Shown piece by piece: positions 1 through 7,631 of a stretch of 64,000 bases of DNA; positions within the stretch are counted from its first letter, which is position 1; each line of letters opens with the position of its first letter. This DNA is from Oscillospiraceae bacterium (GTDB lineage: Bacteria > Bacillota > Clostridia > Oscillospirales > Ruminococcaceae). The position numbers and the translations under genes are program-made. Under the pieces are notes generated by a model. It did no database searches. It was not told the DNA's origin and saw only the letters and a program-made list of their open reading frames with translations. Where the stretch lies: contig JAAWDH010000013.1 of the NCBI GenBank assembly GCA_022793675.1, forward strand, positions 1-64,000, in the 5' to 3' direction.

Positions 1-331
1 AAAAATGGTTTAGCGTAAAAATGAAGGATTTTACTTCTTATGCCCGAACAACTCACTGGGTTGTTCGGAGTGGTGAGGGCTAGGTTTCTGTCGTATTATG
101 GAGCTACGCTCCATACGAAAACCCCTTGAGAGGGTTTTCGAGCTATCCTGCTCTTTTTTTGGAAAGGGATTTCGCCCTCTGAGGAGGGCGACCAGGGCGC
201 TGCCCTGGACCCGCTCAAGGGGCGCGCCCCTTGAGAATCCCAATCCTTGGCAATCTTAGGAAAACACGGAGTTTTTCGACAAGCTAACCCACCCTTTTAG
301 TTTCAAAAGGGCGGGCCTCAGCCTGAAAAAG
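1..331. other. Intergenic edge region with three hairpins and a dispersed repeat copy
   Basis: No convincing gene; the only long open frame here (31-243, minus) runs through hairpin and repeat sequence and has no ribosome site. Three consecutive stem-loops are visible: CCGAACAAC (44-52) with GTTGTTCGG (60-68), TATGGAGC with GCTCCATA (about 98-116), and CGAAAACCC with GGGTTTTCG (about 116-141). From about 165 to 287 lies one copy of a repeat found again at 36758-36885. A further stem at 286-316 probably ends the permease transcript. Confidence 0.6.
286..316 (-). terminator. Probable 3' stem-loop of the purine permease gene
   Basis: Read on the minus strand the stem CCCGCCCTTTT pairs with AAAAGGGTGGG around a short loop, 15-45 nt after the permease stop. 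It lacks a clean U tract, so it may be a processing or stabilising hairpin. The dispersed repeat starts directly after it (AGCTTGTCGAAAAA). Confidence 0.45.
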
Positions 332-1750
332 TCAGAACGTGATAAAGAATTTGCCGATGAATAGGACACTCAATACAATTGTCAGCGGAGAAACATCCTT
401 AAATTTACCAGTGCAGAGTTTCAGCACCGTGTAGGCGATCAAGCCAATGCCGATACCATTGCCAACGCCGCTGGTTACCATCATGAAGATCAGCAGCAGC
501 GCTACAGGGACGCTCTGGCAGATGTCGCCGTAGTCGACTTCTTTTAACGAGCTCATCATCAGCACGCCGACGTAAACGAGGGCTGCCGAGGTGGCCGGCG
601 CAGGAATCAGCGCCGCAATCGGGGCGATGAACATACAGGCAAGGAACAGCGCCGCAGTTGTCAGCGCGGTTAGACCGGTGCGGCCGCCTTCCTCAACGCC
701 GGCAGCCGATTCGATAAAAGTAGTGACGGTCGAAGTGCCGGTGCAGGCGCCAACACAGGTAGCAACAGAGTCAGAAAGCATCGCCTTGTTCATATTGGGC
801 ACATTGCCGGACTTGTCCAGCATTTTTGCACGCTTGGCGGTGCCGTAAAGGGTACCGATTGTGTCAAACATATCCACCATGCAGAAGCTGATAATGGTCA
901 TGATAGCTGCAAAATAACCCATACTGAACAGGGTCTTGAAATTAAATTTGAAGAAGGTCTTCGAGAACATATCGCCGAAAGGAGGCAGGAAGTTGGCGGT
1001 CGCCAGTGAGGCGAAAGGGTTCTGCCCCATGATAAAGCAGCCGGCCCAATAGACCACTGAAGCGCCTAACATCCCTAAAAGCACCGAGCCTTTGACTTTT
1101 TTACGGCTCAGCACCGCAATCGCGAACAGACCGATAAACATCGTAATGACATAGAGGACCATTGTCCCATAACTGTCGCCCATGGCAGCTTTGGTGGCGC
1201 TGGGACCGTCTGTAAAAAAGCTGCCCAGCATATAGAAGGCGCTGCCTTCGCTGTTGAAAACGCCGGCGTTGGTGCCAAGGCCGATGTTGATTAACATCAA
1301 ACCGATACCAGCAGGGATCCCCAGACGTACGGCGTTGGGAATGGCGTCGACGATCTTTTCGCGGATTTTGAACAGCGTCAATATTAAAAACAGTACGCCG
1401 GAGATTAAGATAATGGCCAACCCTCCGCCGAAAGCCTCGCTGTAGGTAACGCCAGCTGCTGCGGCAATGGATGCCACGACGGTGGCGAAATAGGAATTGA
1501 GGCCCATGCCGGGGGCCATCGCAAAGGGAAGGTTTGCCAGCAGCGCCATTAGGGCGGTGCCGATGGCCGCTGAGAGGACTGTGGCCATGAAAACCGCGTT
1601 CCAAAGGGATTGGCCATGCGCGCCGAACCCAGTCAGCAGATTGGGGTTCAGGGCAATGATATAGGCCATGGTCATGAAGGTAGAAAGCCCAGCCAAGATT
1701 TCGGTCCTGACGGTGGTGCCATGCTCCTTCAGCTTAAAGAATTTTTCCAT
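332..1750 (-). CDS. NCS2-family purine permease (hypoxanthine/guanine, AzgA/PbuG type)
   Basis: 472-residue polytopic membrane protein, probably a proton-coupled importer of hypoxanthine, guanine or adenine. Visible family features are the N-terminal KEHGTTVRTEILAGLSTFMT segment, the NPNLL and MAPGMGLNSYF motifs of TM1/TM3, and the late TSTVTTFIESAAGVEEGGRTG motif typical of the AzgA/PbuG branch. The frame is open to 1819, but the start at 1750 is preferred because AGGAGG lies 6 nt upstream and MEKFFKLKEHG is the usual N terminus. It is a single-gene unit; the 290 nt upstream lack a recognisable purine riboswitch core. Exact substrate cannot be told from sequence. Confidence 0.9.
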   Translation of the reverse strand: MEKFFKLKEHGTTVRTEILAGLSTFMTMAYIIALNPNLLTGFGAHGQSLWNAVFMATVLSAAIGTALMALLANLPFAMAPGMGLNSYFATVVASIAAAAGVTYSEAFGGGLAIILISGVLFLILTLFKIREKIVDAIPNAVRLGIPAGIGLMLINIGLGTNAGVFNSEGSAFYMLGSFFTDGPSATKAAMGDSYGTMVLYVITMFIGLFAIAVLSRKKVKGSVLLGMLGASVVYWAGCFIMGQNPFASLATANFLPPFGDMFSKTFFKFNFKTLFSMGYFAAIMTIISFCMVDMFDTIGTLYGTAKRAKMLDKSGNVPNMNKAMLSDSVATCVGACTGTSTVTTFIESAAGVEEGGRTGLTALTTAALFLACMFIAPIAALIPAPATSAALVYVGVLMMSSLKEVDYGDICQSVPVALLLIFMMVTSGVGNGIGIGLIAYTVLKLCTGKFKDVSPLTIVLSVLFIGKFFITF

Positions 1751-1982
1751 AATGTTCCTCCTAGGGTTGTTGGGGTTGTCCGGGCGCAGGGAAAACGGCG
1801 AAGCTTTGCGGGCTGGCATTTCCCATCAAAATCCTGCATCTTTCCCTTCCGGTTGAACATAAGCCCATTATACGCGATTTTGAAGAAAAAAGCAATAGTC
1901 TATGGAAAAACTTTCAATTTTTTCGGTCTTTTAACTTAATCCTAGGCCCAGCCCAAACCTGCCGGCAAACCTTCTGTACTAA

Positions 1983-2026
1983 AACAACAAAGCCGCCGCT
2001 CCCAGAGGTTGGAGGAGCGGCGGCTC
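1983..2026 (-). terminator. Rho-independent terminator of rpsT
   Basis: Perfect 12-bp stem AGCCGCCGCTCC/GGAGCGGCGGCT (1991-2002 and 2014-2025), followed on the minus strand by TTTGTTGTTTT. It begins about 18 nt after the rpsT stop. Confidence 0.85.
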
Positions 2027-2043
2027 AAAGTTTCAAAAAAGGA

Positions 2044-2304
2044 TCAGGCCTTGGCGGCGCTGATTTTCGCAGCGACCTGCGCTTTTTTTCTGGCAGCCTG
2101 GTTTTTGTGGATAATCCCCTTGGCGGCGGATTGATCAATAGTCTTGTAGGTTGCCTGCAGCAGAGCGGCGTCGGCCGTACCGGCGGCCACAGCAGCGTCA
2201 ACAGCTTTCAGCGCGGCTCTCAGCTTGCCTTTGAGCATTCTGTTTTGCAGCGTTTTCGTGGAGATAACCTTCACTCTTTTTTTCGCAGATTTAATGTTAG
2301 GCAT
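2044..2304 (-). CDS. rpsT: 30S ribosomal protein S20
   Basis: 86-residue basic, Ala/Lys-rich helical protein with the family start MPNIKSAKKRVKV and the NRMLKGKLRAALKAV and KGIIHKNQAARKK segments. It binds 16S rRNA in the small-subunit body. AGGAGG precedes the ATG by 8 nt, and the gene ends in a strong terminator. It is divergent from gpr, a neighbourhood common in Firmicutes (rpsT next to gpr), which supports both calls. Confidence 0.97.
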   Translation of the reverse strand: MPNIKSAKKRVKVISTKTLQNRMLKGKLRAALKAVDAAVAAGTADAALLQATYKTIDQSAAKGIIHKNQAARKKAQVAAKISAAKA

Positions 2305-2593
2305 ATTTGCACCTCCTCACCTTGTGCCAGCCCGGTTTTGCGGCCCGGCAAATGAATAGGCTTCACATACCCGCCAATGGCATACGCCAAGACACGATGA
2401 CAGACTGTGACAGCTTATTTATTATACCATTATCTCCCGGAAATTGCAAGGGTTTTTTGCAATTTTTTTCACAGATTTTCAGAAAGTTTTCGGCGATGGA
2501 AGGGCAAAAAACGGGCATACTGGATAAAGGACAAGATATGTCAGAGAACACCTCGGGCCATATTTGAATATTTTTAGAAAAGGAGGGGTTTCG

Positions 2594-3430
2594 ATGAACC
2601 CTGCATCCCCGCGGACTGATCTGGCAGCCGAATGGGCTGGCCCGCTGCCCAGTTCCCAGGCGGAAAGCGTTTCCGGACTTTCCTACACCCAGCGCCAGCG
2701 CCATGGCGTCCCAGTCGGCATGGTGGAGATTGGAAGCAGCGAGGCGGCCAAACGCCTTGGGCGTCCCAAAGGGCGGTACATCACGTTGGAGCCGGCGGCT
2801 TTTTCCTCGCCGGTGCGGGATCTGGAGGCGGAAGCGATGGCGCTGGCGGAGGAACTCAGAGCGTTGCTGCCCAAAGAAGGGCCGGTGCTGGTGGTAGGGC
2901 TGGGGAATAGGGACATCACGCCGGATGCGTTGGGGCCAGCGGTCACGGAAGGGGTTTTTGTAACCCGGCACCTTCAGGGGCTTTCAGAGTTACAGCTTGG
3001 CAGGCTGCGGAATGTGAGTGCGATTGCGCCAGGGGTATTGGGGCAGACCGGCATCGAATCAGCGGAGCTGGCAGCCGCCGCGGCTGCGGCGGTGAAGCCG
3101 TCGGCGATGGTGGTGGTAGACGCGCTGGCGGCGGCAGAGCCAGCGCGGCTGGGGAAAACGGTGCAGCTTTCTGATACAGGGATTATCCCAGGGTCAGGGG
3201 TAGCCAACCATCGGACAGGGCTTTGCCAAGAAACCCTGGGAATGCCAGTGATAGCGGCAGGGATCCCCACAGTAACAGAGCTGGCGCTTGAGAGCGGGAC
3301 TGCCCTTGTTACCCCGCGGGAGATCGACAGCATTATCCGTGCGGCGGCGCAGCTGCTGGCGCTGGGTATCAACTTGGCGCTGCAGCAGGACATCTCGCCG
3401 GAAGAAATGCGTTCCTTGATGAGCGACTAG
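2594..3430 (+). CDS. gpr: Germination protease (GPR), spore-specific
   Basis: 278-residue A25-family aspartate-type endopeptidase that degrades small acid-soluble proteins when spores germinate. Diagnostic elements are the GLGNRDITPDALGP motif, the APGVLGQTGIES region, VVVDALAA, the DTGIIPGSGVANHR stretch and the IGIPTVT-like AAGIPTVT segment. The PRTDLA near residues 6-11 matches the propeptide/N-terminal RTDLA motif. The frame is open from 2564 but AAGGAGGGG sits just before the ATG at 2594, so that start is used. It is shorter than the B. subtilis protein, as usual for this clade. It shows the organism is a spore former. No spoIIP follows, unlike in many relatives. Confidence 0.95.
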   Translation: MNPASPRTDLAAEWAGPLPSSQAESVSGLSYTQRQRHGVPVGMVEIGSSEAAKRLGRPKGRYITLEPAAFSSPVRDLEAEAMALAEELRALLPKEGPVLVVGLGNRDITPDALGPAVTEGVFVTRHLQGLSELQLGRLRNVSAIAPGVLGQTGIESAELAAAAAAAVKPSAMVVVDALAAAEPARLGKTVQLSDTGIIPGSGVANHRTGLCQETLGMPVIAAGIPTVTELALESGTALVTPREIDSIIRAAAQLLALGINLALQQDISPEEMRSLMSD

Positions 3431-3440
3431 GGGGGAAAAG

Positions 3441-3600
3441 AAACGTGCAATAAAAAAGACGAGGGAAGCTTTCGCTTCCCCCGCCGGGATATGGTTCAGC
3501 CAGAGAGGGGCCTCCCTGACAAAACCAGCTGAGAGGGGGCCGGCATGAAGCCGGGAAAGGCCAGGAGGCAGGATGCATAGCAGGAACCCTAGCCTTCCAG
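3441..3600 (-). ncRNA. Candidate small RNA, convergent with gpr
   Basis: No gene fits between gpr and the AI-2E permease, but the minus strand carries a promoter (TGGGCA-N17-TATAAT, 3632 to 3604), about 150 nt of GC-rich self-complementary sequence (for example CCGGC/GCCGG and GGCC-CCT/AGG-GGCC stems), and a terminator in which GGGAAGC and GCTTCCC enclose GAAA, followed by TCGTCTTTTTT. I do not recognise the family; SRP, 6S, TPP and cobalamin signatures were looked for and not found. Confidence 0.4.
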
Positions 3601-3603
3601 CTC

Positions 3604-3632
3604 TATTATACGATATTTTTTCGGTTTTGCCC
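3604..3632 (-). promoter_or_regulatory. SigA-type promoter of the candidate small RNA
   Basis: On the minus strand TGGGCA (3632-3627), 17-nt spacer, TATAAT (3609-3604). The -35 is 4/6 and the -10 is perfect. There is no minus-strand gene downstream other than the candidate RNA. Confidence 0.5.
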
Positions 3633-3727
3633 ACACTCCAAACGGGTGAATTTGCCAAATGGCGATGCGTTTTCGGATTTTTTCCAACTTGTTCAAAAAA
3701 CACCTGATATTTTAGAAAAATTAGGTA

Positions 3728-3756
3728 GTGACAAAACGCCTATTATCAGGTATAAT
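3728..3756 (+). promoter_or_regulatory. SigA-type promoter of the AI-2E family gene
   Basis: GTGACA (3728-3733), 17-nt spacer, perfect TATAAT (3751-3756); the start codon is about 60 nt downstream. Confidence 0.7.
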
Positions 3757-3816
3757 AAAAATAATGGGAGAATATTTGGATGCCTGCCTTTTGGCGGCTG
3801 CGGAGGTATGAGACAG

Positions 3817-5007
3817 ATGGATTTGAATAGGCGAAATCTGCAGAAGCTGGCGCTGCTTGTCGCTTTTGGCATTCTGCTGAATTTTTCATTGCAGCATTTT
3901 TCGCTTGTCCAGGGCGCTTTCGGTTGGATTTTCGGGATCCTTGGCCCGTTTATCCTGGGGAGCGCCATTGCTTTTATATTGAATGTCCCAATGCGGTTCC
4001 TGGAGCGGATAATTTTTTCCCGGCTTGATCCGGAAAGGCAAGCTGGCAAAATGAAAAAGAAACCTTCTGCAGCCGGGACAGCCCTTTGGCGGATGAAGCG
4101 TCCGCTGAGCCTTGTGCTGACGCTGGTATTGGTGCTGGGTGTAATATTTGTGGTAATATTCATGATTGTGCCGGAGCTTGGGAACACCATCGGCGTTTTG
4201 CAGAAAGTATTGCCTGGATTTTATCAGGATGTCCAGCAGTGGATCGTCACCCTTTCGGAACAGTATCCAGAGGCTGCCAGCTACCTTTTGAGTTTGCAGA
4301 TAGACTGGCAGCAGCTGGTGCAGTCGGTATTTGACTTTATCCGCAACAGCGGCATCTTCTCCTCGGCTTTCGGCGCGGCGTCGTCGATTGTCAACGGGCT
4401 GGTAAGCTTTTTCGTAGGATTTGTTTTCGCCATCTATTTATTGGTACAGAAAGAGAAGCTGGCGCAGCAGTTAAAAAAGCTGCTTTATGCGTTCCTGCCA
4501 GAAAAGCGGGTCGACCGGGTTGTTGAAGTTGCTGCCCTTTCAAGCGATACGTTCTCCCGGTTCCTTTCCGGACAGTGTCTGGAAGCGATGATCCTAGGCC
4601 TGATGTTCTTCATTACAATGACCATCCTTCAATTCCCTTATGCGCTGCTGATAGGGCTTTTGGTGGCTTTTACGGCCCTGATCCCGATTTTCGGAGCTTT
4701 TCTAGGGTGCGCAGTAGGGGCCTTCCTGATTTTAATGGTTAATCCGATGCAGGCGCTGTGGTTCATTTTACTATTTCTGATACTACAGCAAGTTGAAGGC
4801 AACCTTATCTATCCGAAGGTGGTGGGCGGTTCTATTGGCCTGCCTTCAATTTGGGTGCTGGCGGCTGTAACGGTCGGCGGCAGCATGATGGGAATTGCTG
4901 GGATGCTGATTTTTATTCCGCTTTGTTCGGTGGTGTATACCTTGCTGCGGGAGACGGTCTACCGCCGGCTGAAAGAAAAAGGCAAAACGGTCGGTTGTGC
5001 CGGCTGA
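3817..5007 (+). CDS. AI-2E family transporter (PerM-like membrane protein)
   Basis: 396-residue membrane protein of the AI-2E/UPF0118 family, a fold of 7-8 TM segments with a large loop after TM3 (about residues 95-165). The C-terminal half contains FSRFLSGQCLEAMILG, the TALIPIFGAFLG motif, LQQVEGNLIYPKVVGGSIGLPSIWVL and a final TM. Members include exporters of autoinducer-2 and Na+/H+ antiporters, so the substrate is open. GGAGG at 3802-3806 is too close to an ATG at 3808 and well spaced (10 nt) for the ATG at 3817, which is therefore chosen. The promoter at 3728-3756 makes this an independent unit. Confidence 0.85.
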   Translation: MDLNRRNLQKLALLVAFGILLNFSLQHFSLVQGAFGWIFGILGPFILGSAIAFILNVPMRFLERIIFSRLDPERQAGKMKKKPSAAGTALWRMKRPLSLVLTLVLVLGVIFVVIFMIVPELGNTIGVLQKVLPGFYQDVQQWIVTLSEQYPEAASYLLSLQIDWQQLVQSVFDFIRNSGIFSSAFGAASSIVNGLVSFFVGFVFAIYLLVQKEKLAQQLKKLLYAFLPEKRVDRVVEVAALSSDTFSRFLSGQCLEAMILGLMFFITMTILQFPYALLIGLLVAFTALIPIFGAFLGCAVGAFLILMVNPMQALWFILLFLILQQVEGNLIYPKVVGGSIGLPSIWVLAAVTVGGSMMGIAGMLIFIPLCSVVYTLLRETVYRRLKEKGKTVGCAG

Positions 5008-5208
5008 CAATTCGTGGCGGCGTGTCGCCGCAGACAATTCGCGTTTGCCGCCTGGCTCTGCTCGGCGGCTTGTAAGCGAAAAACGTGGCGTGAGATGTCG
5101 CGGCTGGCAGCTGTGTCCGACGCAGTAGAACTTGATAGATGTGCATATGCCTACCCGGGCGACTAAAAGTTTTTGCCAAGCTTTTTTCAAAAAGCGGGGG
5201 AGACAGAG
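5008..5208 (+). repeat. Intergenic repeat-bearing region
   Basis: No gene. The segment holds GCCGCC/GGCGGC self-complementary sequence, a CCGACGCAGTAG motif (about 5129-5140) that recurs at 17453, 42672, 44294 and 62520, and at 5166-5200 the sequence AAAAGTTTTTGCCAAGC followed by TTTTTTCAAAAAGC. The latter recurs at 17497-17532 and, in modified form, at 36805-36835. The repeat abuts the ribosome site of the cardiolipin synthase gene. Confidence 0.5.
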
Positions 5209-6744
5209 ATGAAAAAAATTTTGCGTTTTATTTTCAGCCGAATGGTGATTGTCGCCATTTCGCTGATGATTCAGATGGCGTTGCTGTTGGCGATGCTGGT
5301 CTGGTTTGAAAACTACTTTTCCTATTTTTATATTGTGTCAGTGCTGCTCAGCGTTATTGTCGTGGTGGCGCTGGTGGGAAGCAAAAGCGACCCAGGCTAT
5401 AAAATCGCCTGGATTATCCCGGTTATGCTGGTGCCGGTGTTTGGCGGAATTTTTTACCTGATGTTCGGCGGCGTGCGCCTTTCTAAACGGGTGCAGAAAA
5501 AAATGGCCTCCATTGGGGCGAGGCAGGCGGCGGTGCTGCCTGACAGCAGCGCGCTGATTGGGAAAATCGCGGAAACGAATGCTTCGGCTGCCGTACAGAG
5601 CCGTTATATCCAAGACAACGCTTATAGCCCAGTGTACCAGGGCACCAGCGTGGAGTACCTGCCGCTGGGCGAGGCCAAATTCAAACGGCTGTTGGAAGAG
5701 CTGGAAAAAGCGGAACATTACATTTTCCTAGAATATTTTATCCTGCAAAACGGCGTGATGTGGGACACGGTATTGGAAATATTGAAGAAGAAGGCGGCAG
5801 CGGGGCTGGATGTGCGGGTCATCTATGACGATATGGGCTGCATTATGACGCTTCCTACCGGCTACGACCGATACTTGGAAAGTTTTGGCATTAAAGCGTG
5901 CGTCTTCAACCCCTTTATCCCAGTGCTTTCCTCCCGGCTCAACAACCGCGACCACCGCAAAATCTGCGTGGTTGATGGGCATACAGGTTTTACTGGCGGT
6001 ATAAATTTAGCTGATGAATACATCAATGTCTATCCCAAACACGGCCATTGGAAGGATACCGCTATCTTATTGAAGGGGGAGGCCGTCTGGAACTTGACTG
6101 TGATGTTCCTAACCATGTGGGACTATGTCCGAGGGGAGCAGGAGGATTACGAACAGTATAAGCCGGGCGCTTGGCAGCAGGAACCGGTTCCTGACGATGG
6201 CTATGTCCAGCCCTTTTCAGACAGCCCGCTCGACGACGAACCGGTAGGGGAAAACGTCTACATGAACCTGATAAGCCGGGCGGAACATTATATCTACATT
6301 ACCACGCCCTATCTGATTATTTCTGATGAGATGGTCAACGCGTTGTGCAGCGCTGCTAAGGGCGGCGTCGATGTGCGGATTATCACCCCGCATATTGCTG
6401 ACAAATGGTATGTCCACGTCGTAACCAGAGCCTATTACCAATCCTTGGTGGAGGCAGGCGTCAAAATCAGCGAATATACCCCAGGCTTTATCCACGCCAA
6501 ATCGTTTGTTGTCGACGACCGTTATGGCGTGGTGGGGACAATTAACCTCGATTATCGCAGCCTTTACCTGCACTTTGAATGCGCAACTTGGATGTATGGG
6601 TGCAGCTGTATCAAGGATATCAAGGAAGACTTTCTGAAAACAGAGGCCCTTTCCGGGCAGGTATCGCCGGAAAGCTGCCGCCAGGTGCGCTGGCCGCAGA
6701 GGATTGTCCGTTCGCTGCTGCGTCTTTTTGCACCGCTGATGTGA
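5209..6744 (+). CDS. cls: Cardiolipin synthase (phospholipase D family)
   Basis: 511-residue membrane enzyme that joins two phosphatidylglycerol molecules into cardiolipin. Two N-terminal TM segments (about residues 10-35 and 40-60) and a third near 75-90 precede two PLD domains with HKD motifs: HRKICVVDG near residue 248 and HAKSFVVDD near 428. The GGINLADEY and GTINLDYRSL motifs follow the two HKDs as expected. The ATG at 5209 is chosen over the upstream in-frame ATG (5173) because GGGGGAG lies just before it and the hydrophobic N terminus begins there. Length matches bacterial ClsA-type enzymes. Confidence 0.93.
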   Translation: MKKILRFIFSRMVIVAISLMIQMALLLAMLVWFENYFSYFYIVSVLLSVIVVVALVGSKSDPGYKIAWIIPVMLVPVFGGIFYLMFGGVRLSKRVQKKMASIGARQAAVLPDSSALIGKIAETNASAAVQSRYIQDNAYSPVYQGTSVEYLPLGEAKFKRLLEELEKAEHYIFLEYFILQNGVMWDTVLEILKKKAAAGLDVRVIYDDMGCIMTLPTGYDRYLESFGIKACVFNPFIPVLSSRLNNRDHRKICVVDGHTGFTGGINLADEYINVYPKHGHWKDTAILLKGEAVWNLTVMFLTMWDYVRGEQEDYEQYKPGAWQQEPVPDDGYVQPFSDSPLDDEPVGENVYMNLISRAEHYIYITTPYLIISDEMVNALCSAAKGGVDVRIITPHIADKWYVHVVTRAYYQSLVEAGVKISEYTPGFIHAKSFVVDDRYGVVGTINLDYRSLYLHFECATWMYGCSCIKDIKEDFLKTEALSGQVSPESCRQVRWPQRIVRSLLRLFAPLM

Positions 6745-6862
6745 ATATATATGATGCTGCGCGGCTGGGAAAGAATGGGTGACAGCTGGGTAATTTTGCG
6801 GCAACATTCCTAGATGTTTTTCTAAGATTAACGAAGTATTCACGAAATTTCATAAAAGCCCC

Positions 6863-6892
6863 TTGCTTTTTGGCTGGGAGTTGTGCTATACT
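6863..6892 (+). promoter_or_regulatory. SigA-type promoter upstream of the CBS-domain gene
   Basis: TTGCTT (6863-6868), 18-nt spacer, TATACT (6887-6892). The roughly 105-nt leader to the ATG holds a small hairpin TGCGAC/GTCGCA near 6928-6947. Confidence 0.6.
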
Positions 6893-7002
6893 ATAACCAG
6901 AGGGGAGAAGGGCTCCCCAGGCTGTTCTGCGACATGGCCCGTCGCAGGGACGTACCGGAAACCAGCGGCTTTGTTTCAATTTTGACGGGGGTGCGTTTTG
7001 GC

Positions 7003-7455
7003 ATGAATATTCTGCATTTTATTACGCTGAAGCAGGAAGTGGCTTACCTTTATTCCGATTTTACGATGCGTCAGGCGCTGGAAAAGATGGAGTACCACCA
7101 ATATTCCGCCATCCCGATTATCGACCGCCAGGGCTATTATGTAGGGACGTTGACCGAAGGGGACCTGCTGTGGGAGGTCAAAAACCACCATGGCCTCGAC
7201 CTTCGCAAGGCTGAAAGCGTGCCTTTGTCGGAAATCCCCAGGCGTACCCATAACCTGGCCGTGCGGATCAATACTAGCATTGAAGAACTGATGGGACGGG
7301 CTATGAACCAAAATTTTGTCCCAGTGGTGGACGATCGCGGCGTCTTCATCGGCATTATCAAGCGCCGGGATATTATCAGCTATTGCTATGACCAGGCTTT
7401 CGGCGGCGACTGCTTGGGAACGGTCCTGCCCATTGAACGTACAGGGTCTTTTTAG
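7003..7455 (+). CDS. CBS-pair domain protein (CbpB-like)
   Basis: 150-residue cytosolic protein made of two CBS motifs (about residues 15-65 and 80-135), with MRQALEKMEYHQYSAIPIIDRQGYYVGTLTEGDLLW as the first and FVPVVDDRGVFIGIIKRRDIISYC as the second. CBS pairs bind adenosine ligands; stand-alone Firmicutes members of this size (CbpB/DarB type) bind c-di-AMP, so a link with the c-di-AMP synthase in this window is possible but inferred. The ATG at 7003 is preferred to the frame opening at 6883: the upstream stretch carries the promoter, and GGGGGTG precedes 7003. Confidence 0.8.
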   Translation: MNILHFITLKQEVAYLYSDFTMRQALEKMEYHQYSAIPIIDRQGYYVGTLTEGDLLWEVKNHHGLDLRKAESVPLSEIPRRTHNLAVRINTSIEELMGRAMNQNFVPVVDDRGVFIGIIKRRDIISYCYDQAFGGDCLGTVLPIERTGSF

Positions 7456-7631
7456 CCTTGCGCCAGATTTGAAAGGGGCTGCTATGCTTTGTACGCGACG
7501 GCAAACTTATATACGGTTGCCGCTTCTTACTAGATACGTCGTTCGGAAGAGCGGGCTGATCAGCGCCGGCGCTTTTATGAGCGGCAGATGCTGTTTTATG
7601 CGGCGCGCAACAGGAAATGGAGGGGGAACCT

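Noticed and set aside
31-243. 70-residue minus-strand open frame at the window start
   Set aside because: It runs through hairpins and a dispersed repeat, has no ribosome site, and its sequence is low-complexity without protein-like conservation.
1751-1980. Possible purine riboswitch before the NCS2 permease
   Set aside because: The conserved purine-aptamer core and kissing-loop bases were not found on the minus strand.
3441-3640. TPP or cobalamin riboswitch on the plus strand (CTGAGAGGGGG and GCCGGGAA words)
   Set aside because: The second TPP half and the B12 box are missing, and the promoter of the downstream gene lies after the segment, so a leader role is unlikely.
4913-5190. Minus-strand frames over the cls upstream region
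   Set aside because: They coincide with repeat sequence and have no start signals.
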